A DNA stretch of 64,000 nucleotides from CAYZIC01 sp964478335 (GCA_964478335.1 CAYZIC010000001.1:1-64000), one strand, 5' to 3'. Positions 43,323 to 51,662 are shown, numbered from the stretch's first letter. A program made the numbers and translations. The notes: generated by a model from the sequence alone, not told the origin.

Positions 43323-43840
43323 TACTTACCTCCTCGTGATGAGAGATGCATAAAGGGTTTCCCCGGGCGCATCAAGTGAAAGATGGTGACAGCGGTCGTC
43401 AATGCAAAGGACCATGCAAAGACCCATGGTAGCCAAAAGAGTGGCACATAGAGCGTCGGTGAGACCTCGTGGGCATGATAAAAGACGATCCCATAGCGAA
43501 TGGCTTGCACGGTCATGATCATGAAAAATCCCGTCATCAGCGTGCGCGAGATGACATCCATGATCTGGCGTCCCAATCGCCGCCTCTTGTGGTAGAAGTA
43601 TTCGATGGCGACGTGACCTTTGAGTGCTTTGGTCAGAGGCATGGCACCTGCTATGGTCAAGGCTCCGCCAATCCCAACGAGGTCATAGACGCCGTAGATC
43701 CCTTGGCCTTGACTACGCAAGACAATGTCGAGAACAATTAAAAGGGAGAGTATGAGGAGCGTTCCGCCGGACAAAATAGCCATCCATCGAATCATTCTCC
43801 GTAAGAAACGGATAGCTAGCACTAAGAGAGCGATCTTCAT
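43322..43840 (-). CDS. TRAP transporter small permease (DctQ)
   Basis: This 172-residue protein has four membrane helices (about 18-40, 55-75, 95-115 and 130-155) and the small-subunit pattern with GHVAIEYFY in the central loop. It bridges DctP and DctM. It overlaps dctP by 4 bp and dctM by 1 bp in a tight dctPQM order. Confidence 0.88.
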   Translation of the reverse strand: MKIALLVLAIRFLRRMIRWMAILSGGTLLILSLLIVLDIVLRSQGQGIYGVYDLVGIGGALTIAGAMPLTKALKGHVAIEYFYHKRRRLGRQIMDVISRTLMTGFFMIMTVQAIRYGIVFYHAHEVSPTLYVPLFWLPWVFAWSFALTTAVTIFHLMRPGKPFMHLSSRGGK

Positions 43841-44874
43841 TTTACCTCCTCCTGTGTGTGTTGAATTGCACGGCGCAGTGCCTCTAAGAAGTCTTGCGCA
43901 TGGGGATCTTTTTGCGAGGCGCGCTGCACATAGTCCTCAAAAACAGGCGCGATGCGTGCTTGCCATTTGGCCTCTTCTTCTTGCGTCAAGGTGTGATAGG
44001 TGGCCTGCTTGGCATCCATAAAGGCAAAGCCCGCTTTGTCGGCGGCGTTCCACCCCTGGCCATGCAAATCGATGTAGCGATTGCTGACCGCAGTGATGGC
44101 TTCTTGGATATCTTGTGGGAGAGCCTCCCAGCGGGCACGATTCATCGCGACAAACATTGTGGTCGTATAGCCTAGAGCAGGTGTCTGGAGGACGTGGTCG
44201 ACACATTCGCCCTGGCGCCAGCCTTTGAGGGTTTCGACGGGGCAGAGGGTGGCATCAACGACGCCTTTGGAGAGGGCATCGTAGGTTTCTGGCTGACTCA
44301 TGCCAATGGCCTGACCGCCGAGAGCCTTGACGACGCGAGCCATGAGGCCAGTGGCACGGATCTTTTGCGTGTCAAAGGTGGAGAGATTTTCTACCGAAGC
44401 CACAGAGGCCAAGACGCCTGGTCCATGAGCATGGACATACAATAGGTGCACATCATCGAGCTCTTTTGGGGAAAAGCGCCGAATCATCTGATTGGTGACA
44501 CGCGAGGCATGGAGCCCATCACGATAACCAACGGGCAAATCCAATGCCTCCAAGAGCGGAAATCGACCAGGCGTATAGGCAAAGCAACTCATCCCAATAT
44601 CAGAGATGCCATCGACGACACCTTGATAGCACTGGCTGGCTTTGGTGAGCGAGGCTCCGGTAAAGACCAAGATGCGGACGCGGTTTTGCGTGGCAGCCTC
44701 GACATCTCGAGCCCATTGCGTGGCAAGCTTGGCATGGACGTGTGTCGGCGGGAAAAAGACACTGTAGGTCAGGCGATAGCGCGCTTGATCCTTTTCTTGA
44801 CGGCAGCCTGCAACGGCCATCAGGAGTAAACTGAGCGTAAGACCTCTTACCCAATGAGTCAAGAGCTTGATCAT
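43837..44874 (-). CDS. TRAP transporter solute-binding lipoprotein (DctP)
   Basis: This 345-residue DctP-family receptor is lipid-anchored here: the signal ends at lipobox VAGC (Cys near residue 24). FPPTHVHAK near residue 41, the Arg in KIRATG near residue 187 (the usual carboxylate-binding Arg) and the ETYDAL segment are seen. Substrates are normally organic acids; the exact one is unknown. The start follows the stop of the upstream SpoU gene by one base (TAATATG). Confidence 0.88.
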   Translation of the reverse strand: MIKLLTHWVRGLTLSLLLMAVAGCRQEKDQARYRLTYSVFFPPTHVHAKLATQWARDVEAATQNRVRILVFTGASLTKASQCYQGVVDGISDIGMSCFAYTPGRFPLLEALDLPVGYRDGLHASRVTNQMIRRFSPKELDDVHLLYVHAHGPGVLASVASVENLSTFDTQKIRATGLMARVVKALGGQAIGMSQPETYDALSKGVVDATLCPVETLKGWRQGECVDHVLQTPALGYTTTMFVAMNRARWEALPQDIQEAITAVSNRYIDLHGQGWNAADKAGFAFMDAKQATYHTLTQEEEAKWQARIAPVFEDYVQRASQKDPHAQDFLEALRRAIQHTQEEVK

Positions 44875-44875
44875 A

Positions 44876-45643
44876 TTAAGCGTCCTTATCGAATGTTAAA
44901 CGAGCATGATGCACAGCAATCGAATAGGCTGTGACGACATTGAGGGAATTTTTACGACCAAAGAGTGGAATCTTGACGCAGTGATCACACGCCGCAACCA
45001 CATCGGGATCGAGACCGAAGCGTTCACTCCCCAAAAAGAGTGCGCATGGCCACGGCCAGTCAAAAGTCTCCAGTGGCGAAGCATGGCTAGCCGTCTCAAG
45101 TGCCACGCAGGTAAAGCCCTCGGCCTTGAGTGCCTCAACGGCATCAAGTGTGCGTTGAAACCGCCTATAGGGAACCCAAGCCTCCGTACCCAGCGCTGCG
45201 GCTTTGGCGCGGCCATCGTCAGGATCTGGAGAATAGCCCGTCAGAATGACCTCTTGGATGGCAAAGCATTCTGACACACGAAAGAGCGTCCCCACATTGA
45301 TTGCCGAGCGGAAGTTGTCCGCAACGACGACCAGGGGCATTCTTTTAGCGGCGGGATCAGTCAGGGCGGGCTGGTCGGTTGAGAAGATCTCAATATCGGT
45401 GATTTTGGTGCGCGCGAGTTGGCGTTCGACAGGGATTAAGAGATCCCACAACTGCTTGCGCGTCATCTCTGGCGAGACAATGCGCACGAGGGCCGCGAGG
45501 TGAGGAGTCTCCTGGCAACGAGTCTCTAAGAACGTCTTGAGCATCTCAATGCGCGAGGCTCGGAACCGCGGCTTCTCCCAATTCTGCTCAAGGGCGGTGA
45601 GTAATTTATGGGCATCGCGCCAAGGTTTCTCAACATCCATCAT
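44876..45643 (-). CDS. SpoU/TrmH-family RNA 2'-O-methyltransferase
   Basis: This 255-residue SPOUT methyltransferase methylates a ribose in tRNA or rRNA using SAM. Motif 1 fits NVGTLFRVSECF (near residue 117), motif 2 LGSERFGLD (near residue 203) and motif 3 IPLFGRKNSLNVVTAYSIA (near residue 225). It is longer at the N-terminus than TrmL, with about 90 helical residues. The target (tRNA G18, rRNA G2251 or other) cannot be fixed from sequence. It is in a tight minus-strand series from metG to dctM. Confidence 0.88.
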   Translation of the reverse strand: MMDVEKPWRDAHKLLTALEQNWEKPRFRASRIEMLKTFLETRCQETPHLAALVRIVSPEMTRKQLWDLLIPVERQLARTKITDIEIFSTDQPALTDPAAKRMPLVVVADNFRSAINVGTLFRVSECFAIQEVILTGYSPDPDDGRAKAAALGTEAWVPYRRFQRTLDAVEALKAEGFTCVALETASHASPLETFDWPWPCALFLGSERFGLDPDVVAACDHCVKIPLFGRKNSLNVVTAYSIAVHHARLTFDKDA

Positions 45644-45650
45644 CTCATCC

Positions 45651-45893
45651 TTACATTTTGGCGATCCAGCGGCCTAATTTGCGACTCAGAGATTCTCGCG
45701 ATTCTTTTGCGGAGATCGCTTTTGCACGAGCGCGCATTTTCCAAAGAGTCCAGCCAGTTAATACTAAGGGGATTGCCGCAAACTTCATGATTCTAGCCGC
45801 AAGATGCGGTGAGGCAGCCATCAGCACAAAGATGCCAATGACTGCCAAGAAAAAGAGCGTTTCGAAGCTTTTGCGGTTCACCGATTGGTCCAA
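45651..45893 (-). CDS. Small two-helix membrane protein
   Basis: This 80-residue protein has two hydrophobic segments (about 11-28 and 36-52) and a basic, Ser/Lys/Arg-rich tail. The family is not recognised. The start is uncertain: a TTG at 45893 immediately follows the metG stop codon, and a GTG lies four codons later. It sits between metG and the SpoU gene and is probably translated by coupling with metG. Confidence 0.5.
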   Translation of the reverse strand: MDQSVNRKSFETLFFLAVIGIFVLMAASPHLAARIMKFAAIPLVLTGWTLWKMRARAKAISAKESRESLSRKLGRWIAKM

Positions 45894-47948
45894 TTAGTGT
45901 AAGCGAGCACCTGGCTTTGCACCAGCATCAGGGCTGATAGTAAAGAGCGCGCCATCGTCATTGCTTGCGGCCAAGATCATACCTTCGCTGATGCCAAAGC
46001 GCATCTTGCGAGGGGCGAGATTGGCGACCATCACGACCGACTTACCAACGAGGTCCTCTGGAGCGTAGGCTTTGCGAATGCCCGCAAAGACCTGACGGGG
46101 TTTTTCCTCTGCGATGTCAATCAAGACGCGCAGGAGCTTGTCCGACCCATCGACCACCTCAGCAGAGACGACCTTGCCGACGCGCAAATCGAGCTTGGCA
46201 AAGGTGTCAATGTCAATGGTCTCAGCAATGGGCTCAGGGAATGGCAATGGTGCACTGGCCTTTTTGGCGGGCTTAGCCTTTTTGGAAGTTGCCGCGATAG
46301 GCTGCGTGGTTGCTTGCAAATCTTGCTTGCTGGCATCGACCACGGCCTGTACGGACTTGGGATCAAGACGGGTAGCGAGATAAGCATAGGGGCCAATGGT
46401 ACAGTTTTCGCGAACCATTTGCGTCGAGCTCCAGACAAAGGGCTCTTCACCAAACATGGCTTCGACCTTGTCGGTATAGCTGGGCAAGATAGGCTTGAGG
46501 CAGATTGCGAAGTAGCGAAAGATATTCAACGTCGTCGTCAGGATCTGCTGGGTGGCAGCGGGATCGGTTTTGATCAAGACCCACGGAGCCTTGGCATCGA
46601 AGTAGCGGTTTGCCTCATCGGCCATTTCACGCATGGCGACCATCACGCGGCAGAAATCACGATTTTTGTACGCGGCGGCGATGGCATCCTGGCGCGTAAG
46701 CAGCGTTTGGAAGAGTGCCCTACCCTCGTCATCCATCTGTGCGAGCAGACCATTAAAGTGCTTGTGTAGCATTTGTGCGCCACGCGAGGCCAAGTTGGTA
46801 ATCTTACCAACCAAGTCAGAATTGACACGATCAACAAAGTCCCCCAAATTGAGGTCAAGGTCGTCGGTGGTGCCATTGAGCTTGCACGCATAGTAGAATC
46901 GCAACGCCTGAGCAGGCAAGTGATTCAGGTAAGTACGAGCACTGATAAAGGTGCCCTTAGACTTGGACATTTTCTCGCCATTGACAGTCAAGAAGCCATG
47001 GACAAAGACCTCATTAGGCGTGCGGAAGCCCGATTCCTCGAGGACCGTCGGCCAAAAGAGGCAGTGGAAGCGCACAATATCTTTGCCAATAAAGTGATAG
47101 ATCTCAGCGTCTGGATTTTGCCACCACGCCTCAAAGGATTCATTATTGACATCGCACCATTGCTTGAGCGTGGCCATGTAGCCTACGGGAGCATCCATCC
47201 AGACATAAAAGTACTTGTCGCTGTAGCCAGGGATTTTAAAGCCAAAATAGGGCGCATCGCGGGAGATATTCCAGCCACGTAGCGGCTCGCCAAACCATTC
47301 CATCAGCTTATTGGATACGCTCGCCTCGACATGCTGCGGGATCCACTTTTGCAAGAAGTCTCGCGACGGCTCCAATTCAAAGAAAAGCTGATCCGAGTCA
47401 CGCATCACCGGCTTAGCCCCGCAGACCGAGCAATATGGCTCGACCAATTCAGCCGCACCATAGGTCGCCCCACAGGCATCGCAAGAGTCGCCGTATTGAT
47501 CCTTGGCACCGCACTTCGGGCAAACGCCCTTTACAAAGCGATCTGGCAAAAACATCTTGTCGTTTTCGCAATAGAGTTGATTGACAACACGCGTTGAGAT
47601 GCGGCCCTTGTCTTTGAGCGCAGTGTAGATAGTTTCACTCAGGTGGCGATTTTCATCACAATTGGTCGAGCCATAGCGGTCAAAAGTCACCTCAAAGTCT
47701 GCAAAGTCCTTGGTATGCTGCGCATAAGAATCGGCCAACAGCTCCTCTGGCGTGATGCCCTCTTTGCGAGCACGGATCATAATGGGCGTGCCGTGGGTAT
47801 CATCTGCGCACATATAGACACAGCGGTTGCCCATCATTTTTTGGAAACGCACCCAAAAGTCAGTCTGTAAATACTCAACCAAATGCCCCAAATGCAGTGC
47901 CCCATTAGCATACGGTAAAGCCGATGTCACAATCATCTTTTTATTCAT
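45894..47948 (-). CDS. metG: Methionyl-tRNA synthetase
   Basis: This 684-residue class I synthetase charges tRNA-Met. HLGH at residues 19-22 and KMSKS near residue 325 are the ATP-site motifs. The zinc knuckle has CPKCGAKD, CDACG and CSVCG near residues 147-180. A C-terminal EMAP/Trbp-type tRNA-binding domain is present (about 580-684; DLRVGKVVSAE, ARKMRFGISEGMILAA). A Lys/Ala/Pro-rich linker joins it. The ATG at 47948 has AGGAG upstream; a TTG two codons earlier is not needed. It starts 12 bp after the upstream oxidoreductase stop. Confidence 0.96.
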   Translation of the reverse strand: MNKKMIVTSALPYANGALHLGHLVEYLQTDFWVRFQKMMGNRCVYMCADDTHGTPIMIRARKEGITPEELLADSYAQHTKDFADFEVTFDRYGSTNCDENRHLSETIYTALKDKGRISTRVVNQLYCENDKMFLPDRFVKGVCPKCGAKDQYGDSCDACGATYGAAELVEPYCSVCGAKPVMRDSDQLFFELEPSRDFLQKWIPQHVEASVSNKLMEWFGEPLRGWNISRDAPYFGFKIPGYSDKYFYVWMDAPVGYMATLKQWCDVNNESFEAWWQNPDAEIYHFIGKDIVRFHCLFWPTVLEESGFRTPNEVFVHGFLTVNGEKMSKSKGTFISARTYLNHLPAQALRFYYACKLNGTTDDLDLNLGDFVDRVNSDLVGKITNLASRGAQMLHKHFNGLLAQMDDEGRALFQTLLTRQDAIAAAYKNRDFCRVMVAMREMADEANRYFDAKAPWVLIKTDPAATQQILTTTLNIFRYFAICLKPILPSYTDKVEAMFGEEPFVWSSTQMVRENCTIGPYAYLATRLDPKSVQAVVDASKQDLQATTQPIAATSKKAKPAKKASAPLPFPEPIAETIDIDTFAKLDLRVGKVVSAEVVDGSDKLLRVLIDIAEEKPRQVFAGIRKAYAPEDLVGKSVVMVANLAPRKMRFGISEGMILAASNDDGALFTISPDAGAKPGARLH

Positions 47949-47960
47949 AGTCAATCTCCT

Positions 47961-49211
47961 CTATTTCACTTCTTGTAAATCAATCAGTTGACCGCGGTTA
48001 AGGCGGCTTTTTTCTGCAGCAAAGGCAATCACATGGCTCGCCAGCGATAGCTTAAAGATTGCGATAAAGTCCTCAGTGGTGCCCGTTTGCAATTGCTTGA
48101 CAAAGTAGCGCATCAATCCGAAGTCACCGCCACCATGGCCAGAGGCCATCGCCGACCCGGCCTCTAAGACAGCATCCCAGACCGTGACCGTGCGCGTCGT
48201 AAAGTCAGAGATTGTGATTTTGCGGCCATCGCCGACAATCTCACCGTGCGTACCAAAAATCTTAGTCTGACGCCCACCACAATACGTATACGCCTGCATG
48301 CTATGCGAAACGGTTACGCCTGAGCCAAAGGCCAAGTTCACAATTTGATTGTCTACCGCGTCATTGTCACAGGCATAGACACAGCGCCCATAGGGACCAT
48401 CTTGCAAACGCACCATCATCGCTTCATCGCTCTTATCGGCAAAGGGATACCGGTAGTCCGTACTCTCCAAATAGATCTTGCGCGCAGAATAGGGACATGC
48501 TCGCTCAATCGCCGCAGGGCAATCCAAGCAACGATTCGCAGCGCCAGCGGGTTGATTCTCGGCCTTAAAATGCATCAGCGAGCCAAAGCTCGAAACCGCT
48601 ACGCAGGGTTCGCCAAGCCACCAGGCAAACTGATCAAAGTCATGACAGCACTTTTGCACAATCATCGGCGTCGAGCGCTCAGTGTTGCCCCAGTTGCCAC
48701 GGCAAAATGAATGCGCCGCATGGCGATAGGCCACAGGTTCAAAATGGTTGATGCTCACCACATCGCCAATCACCTTGGCATCAAGCAAAGCTTTAATCTT
48801 GGAGAAGTAAACCGTATAGCGTAGCACATGACCCACCAAGACCAATTTACCCGTCTGCTCCACCTTAGCCTCAATATCCTTGCACTCAGCCCAAGAGCGC
48901 GCCATAGGCTTTTCGAGCAAGAGGTGATAGCCCGCATCCAAACAAGCCAACGCAGGCTCATGGTGTAGCGCATCCGGCATACAGATTGCCATCACATCAC
49001 AGTCAGGGCGAGCATCGACAGCGTCTTTCCAGTCCAACCAAACAGCATCTGCGGGCAGGTTGTATTCTTTGACAAACCATTCACGGCTCACCTGATTAGG
49101 CTCAGCAACGCCAACTATTTGAACCTCTTGAGGACTGGCCTTGGCATAGGCTGCATAGGTACGACCACGATCACCCGCACCCAAAACGACAATTCTTATC
49201 GGTAAATTCAT
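47961..49211 (-). CDS. Gfo/Idh/MocA-family oxidoreductase
   Basis: This 416-residue NAD(P)-dependent oxidoreductase probably acts on a sugar or cyclitol. The Rossmann loop is VLGAGDRG near residue 8 and the catalytic-region EKPMARSW lies near residue 101. A Cys cluster (CLDCPAAIERACPYS) near residue 225 suggests a bound metal and is seen in a subset of this family. The start at 49211 gives the usual MNLPIRIVVLGAG; an earlier in-frame start at 49334 would overlap the promoter. A clear promoter lies 38-66 bp upstream. Confidence 0.88.
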   Translation of the reverse strand: MNLPIRIVVLGAGDRGRTYAAYAKASPQEVQIVGVAEPNQVSREWFVKEYNLPADAVWLDWKDAVDARPDCDVMAICMPDALHHEPALACLDAGYHLLLEKPMARSWAECKDIEAKVEQTGKLVLVGHVLRYTVYFSKIKALLDAKVIGDVVSINHFEPVAYRHAAHSFCRGNWGNTERSTPMIVQKCCHDFDQFAWWLGEPCVAVSSFGSLMHFKAENQPAGAANRCLDCPAAIERACPYSARKIYLESTDYRYPFADKSDEAMMVRLQDGPYGRCVYACDNDAVDNQIVNLAFGSGVTVSHSMQAYTYCGGRQTKIFGTHGEIVGDGRKITISDFTTRTVTVWDAVLEAGSAMASGHGGGDFGLMRYFVKQLQTGTTEDFIAIFKLSLASHVIAFAAEKSRLNRGQLIDLQEVK

Positions 49212-49248
49212 TATTGATAGACCTTTGCTAAAACAACAAAACTTCATA

Positions 49249-49277
49249 AATATACCATAAATCATCCCGTAAATCAA
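49249..49277 (-). promoter_or_regulatory. Promoter of the oxidoreductase-metG operon
   Basis: On the minus strand TTGATT (49272-49277) and TATATT (49249-49254) are separated by exactly 17 bp, 38 bp ahead of the start codon at 49211. Confidence 0.7.
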
Positions 49278-49435
49278 GCATAATCCGGAGGGAAAGAGCA
49301 GCAGAGGTGCGAATGTTTCTTCTGAAACCTGCAATAATAGATGTCGCCCCTCGCCGATGGGTGACGTGGCAAAACATCCTTAGAGGCGTAGACGCCACCT
49401 AACGCACGCTTTAGATTCGTGGAGAATGTGCCCCT

Positions 49436-49467
49436 AAAAAACAAAAGACCCACGCAATTTGCGTAGG
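49436..49467 (-). terminator. Minus-strand terminator
   Basis: CCTACGCAA/TTGCGTGGG with a one-base gap, followed on the minus strand by TTTTGTTTTTT. It would act as a second stop for transcription leaving the prophage. Confidence 0.65.
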
Positions 49468-49550
49468 CCCAATAAATATGGTGGGCCAATGGGGGAGATA
49501 TTCTAACTTTAGGGGCGGTTGCGGGAGATATTATCAGATTGTTAGCGGCA

Positions 49551-49577
49551 TAAAAAAGCCACCTTTTGGGGGTGGCT
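49551..49577 (-). terminator. Minus-strand terminator of the accessory operon
   Basis: AGCCACC/GGTGGCT with a CCCCAAAA-type loop, followed on the minus strand by TTTTTT. It lies just after the last small gene (stop at 49584). Confidence 0.75.
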
Positions 49578-49583
49578 GCGGGG

Positions 49584-49766
49584 TCAGGATTTTGCGTGGG
49601 CTCTGATAGCTGCTGATACCCAGCTGACGCGGTCGGCTCCTGGCGGGATGCTGGCGAGAGCTGCGGTCTCAACCCTGATGACGCTGGTCTCTGGGCGCGG
49701 CTTGTCGCCCCAGCGGCTGCGGGCTCCTAGTTGGCCCGCTGCGCTTTTTGTCGGCACTTTGCTCAT
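49584..49766 (-). CDS. Small basic protein, possible ribbon-helix-helix regulator
   Basis: This 60-residue basic protein is last in the accessory operon. A strand-like SVIRVETAAL followed by a helix-like RVSWVSAAIRAHA gives a ribbon-helix-helix look, which would suit a DNA-binding autorepressor. The start at 49766 has AGGAG 5 bp upstream; an earlier in-frame start at 49835 overlaps the previous gene. The family is not recognised. If it is a regulator, the palindromic operator at 51565-51583 is its natural target (inference). Confidence 0.5.
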   Translation of the reverse strand: MSKVPTKSAAGQLGARSRWGDKPRPETSVIRVETAALASIPPGADRVSWVSAAIRAHAKS

Positions 49767-49774
49767 TGGTACTC

Positions 49775-50254
49775 CTAGCAGCCAAAGGGCATGACGCACC
49801 AACCGCATGGGCGGTCGCCTCCAACGGGTTCGCAATAGCTATAGCCGATTTTGGCAAGCTCTGTTTGGATAAAATCGGCGATTGAGTTGGATTGCCATTC
49901 GTCGTTGCAAGATTCTTCCTTGCTGTGGTTTTTAATCTCATAGCCATTGTTATAGATCTCCCACGCAATAACCAGGCCTCTAAGATTAGCGTCACAATCA
50001 TTCCACGCAAAGGCCTCAAGGCCTTCGGTCAAAAAGCGCACGCCCTCGTAAGTTAGGCTGATGTCAGCCATTTCGCCATACTCGGCCTTGATGGATTTTT
50101 GGATATTTTCAAGCGTCTGCTCGACAAGTGCGAGGTCGTCGAGGGCAACTTGATTGAGCAACTCGATCAAGGCCTCCTGCTTGTCTTTACGTTTGGAGAT
50201 CGTATTGATGCGGTGGGCGGGGTCAAAAGTTACTGTAATTTTGCGATTTTTCAT
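49775..50254 (-). CDS. Accessory-operon protein of unknown function
   Basis: This 159-residue soluble protein has a basic first quarter (MKNRKITVTFDPAHR), a helical middle with ALVEQTLENIQKSIKAEYGE, and a Cys-rich end (YCEPVGGDRPCGWCVMPFGC, four cysteines). No family is recognised. Its translation start region (AAAAAGGAGCACCACC before ATGAAAAA) is nearly the same as those of the two upstream genes. It is probably a phage accessory (moron) product. Confidence 0.6.
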   Translation of the reverse strand: MKNRKITVTFDPAHRINTISKRKDKQEALIELLNQVALDDLALVEQTLENIQKSIKAEYGEMADISLTYEGVRFLTEGLEAFAWNDCDANLRGLVIAWEIYNNGYEIKNHSKEESCNDEWQSNSIADFIQTELAKIGYSYCEPVGGDRPCGWCVMPFGC

Positions 50255-50280
50255 GGTGGTGCTCCTTTTTGTGGGGGTGC

Positions 50281-50967
50281 TTAGAGTGAGTTTCCAAGGT
50301 CGATAAGTTGATCTTGGTTGCCATTACGCCCAAACATCGAAACGATATCACGCAATTGGCTATCGTCGGCGAATTGATTTGATGCCAAGACCTCGAGGAT
50401 GGCAGCGGTTTCATCAGCCGAGAAAACTCGGTCGATGTATGTGATTTGCAAATTGCCATGTTTGGTAAAGGCTTTGCGGTCGATTGCATTGCGATCCTCA
50501 AGGCTCATCGCGTCATATGCCTCTTTGCCTTTTTTGTGGGCGAGGTAGTCCTCTGTGGAAGCAAAGCCAGAAACGTAGATGTCGCAGAGGGAATAAGTGA
50601 TGCCCATGTCATCGCCGTGGTCTTGCCATTGCGCTTGGTCGTATGAGCCTTGGGTTTGAGCAGCGTCAAGCAGTGCATCTGCCTCGGCTTGTGTGAGGCC
50701 ATCAATGTCGCAAAACGGATTTGTCTCGATCTGCTGCGGTTGAGGGAGGTCGAGAAGTTCGGCTAGCTCATTGGCTGCGTCGTTTCGTTCGGTTGCCGTC
50801 ACTGCACGGCCGTGGACGCTTTCAAGATACTCATTGATCGCAGATAGCTCATCGAGGTGACCATCTTCACATAGGCGCTCGAATCCCCTGAAGTTGGGGT
50901 TGAGGCCATCGCAGTCGCAGTATAGTGGGTAGAGGGTTGCTTGCTTAAGTGTGTTTTGATTTTTCAT
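50281..50967 (-). CDS. Acidic accessory-operon protein of unknown function
   Basis: This 228-residue soluble, strongly acidic protein contains CDCDGLNPNF near residue 18, a helical stretch (ATERNDAANELAELLDL), CDIDGLTQAEADALL near residue 86, and a C-terminal part rich in Asp, Gln and Asn. The CDCDG and CDIDG echoes hint at an internal repeat. The acidity is of the kind seen in DNA-mimic antirestriction proteins, but I see no ArdA or KlcA signature. A hairpin lies just upstream (50992-51007). Confidence 0.6.
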   Translation of the reverse strand: MKNQNTLKQATLYPLYCDCDGLNPNFRGFERLCEDGHLDELSAINEYLESVHGRAVTATERNDAANELAELLDLPQPQQIETNPFCDIDGLTQAEADALLDAAQTQGSYDQAQWQDHGDDMGITYSLCDIYVSGFASTEDYLAHKKGKEAYDAMSLEDRNAIDRKAFTKHGNLQITYIDRVFSADETAAILEVLASNQFADDSQLRDIVSMFGRNGNQDQLIDLGNSL

Positions 50968-50991
50968 AGTGGTATTCCTTTGGGTTGTTGC

Positions 50992-51007
50992 GGGGGCTTT
51001 CGCCCCC
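50992..51007 (-). promoter_or_regulatory. Intra-operon hairpin
   Basis: GGGGGC-TTTC-GCCCCC lies between the first and second accessory genes. There is no T run. It may attenuate transcription or protect the 3' end of the first message. Confidence 0.45.
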
Positions 51008-51018
51008 AGTGAGTGTAG

Positions 51019-51492
51019 TTAGCCAATGATCAAGTTTTCGTTTGCCAATTCGAGGTAGCGTTCAATAAACTCCTCGTCGGTGTCTGCCTCGATCTGGTCG
51101 CAGATACTGTCGTCCATCAGATTGCGGATTGCATCCATGCCCACTTCTTCGATTGCTTCGGCAGGAGTGGTAAAGCTAAGGCCGTTATCAACGGAGATAG
51201 CAGCGTCTGCACCAAGCTCGAATGCTTCGAGCGTGCCAATCTGCGTGTACACGTCTACTAACTCGCACTCACCAAGGTTAACCCATCCGTATTGCGTTTC
51301 GATTGCAACGTATAGGCCAAACTCCTCGGATGCGTAAACCTTAATTTGTTCACCTTGAGCATCATTGCCTTCGTACGCTAAAAATGCAAACGATACGTTG
51401 TCCGCATCGAAACCAACGTCTGCTGCGATAAGTGCTGCGGACTCTTCTGCTGTTAGCTTGCGGGTGTTTTTGATTGAGTTAATTGTTTTCAT
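51019..51492 (-). CDS. Highly acidic accessory-operon protein of unknown function
   Basis: This 157-residue protein is first in the operon. It is extremely rich in Glu and Asp (for example AEESAALIAADVG, then ICDQIEADTDEEFIERYLELANE) and has few basic residues outside the first dozen. No signal peptide or membrane helix is present. No family is recognised. The start at 51492 (MKTINSIKN) follows AAGGAACACGACC; an in-frame start at 51612 would run through the promoter and operator. Confidence 0.6.
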   Translation of the reverse strand: MKTINSIKNTRKLTAEESAALIAADVGFDADNVSFAFLAYEGNDAQGEQIKVYASEEFGLYVAIETQYGWVNLGECELVDVYTQIGTLEAFELGADAAISVDNGLSFTTPAEAIEEVGMDAIRNLMDDSICDQIEADTDEEFIERYLELANENLIIG

Positions 51493-51549
51493 GGTCGTGT
51501 TCCTTTTTTGTTGGTTGGTTGATTGTGTTTTGTCTCTTAAAACGCCTCT

Positions 51550-51583
51550 ATTATAGCGTATTTGTGCTATTGTTACAATAGCA
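51550..51583 (-). promoter_or_regulatory. Promoter with palindromic operator for the accessory operon
   Basis: On the minus strand TTGTAA (51573-51578) and a perfect TATAAT (51550-51555) are 17 bp apart. A perfect 9-1-9 palindrome, TGCTATTGT-T-ACAATAGCA (51565-51583), covers the -35 box and part of the spacer. That is a textbook repressor site. The first gene starts 58 bp downstream. Confidence 0.8.
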
Positions 51584-51591
51584 AATATACA

Positions 51592-51617
51592 AAAAAGTGC
51601 AAAAAAATGCACTTTTT
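51592..51617. terminator. Hairpin upstream of the accessory promoter
   Basis: AAAAAGTGCA and TGCACTTTTT flank an A6 loop (T on the other strand). The A and T arms make it a bidirectional terminator candidate. Two direct repeats, GGGGTATTTT, follow at 51618-51637. Confidence 0.55.
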
Positions 51618-51662
51618 GGGGTATTTTGGGGTATTTTTGTTTTTTTTAGGGGGCTGGATGCA

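Larger units (their letters stand above)
49278..49583. other. Junction between host genes and prophage; terminators and palindromes
   Basis: No gene is supported here. The stretch holds GGCGTAGACGCC (49385-49396), a minus-strand terminator (49436-49467), GGCCCA/TGGGCC around ATAAATATGG (49467-49488), a direct repeat GGGAGATATT (49494-49503 and 49523-49532), and another minus-strand terminator (49551-49577). The prophage edge probably lies here. No tRNA or other recognisable attachment target is visible. Confidence 0.55.

Noticed and set aside
49494..49532. The GGGAGATATT direct repeat as phage attachment sites
   Set aside because: Both copies lie 29 bp apart on the same side; the other prophage end is outside the window, so no att pair can be claimed.
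49274..49672. A 132-codon minus-strand reading frame at the prophage edge
   Set aside because: It spans two terminators and the oxidoreductase promoter region and overlaps the small basic-protein gene out of frame.
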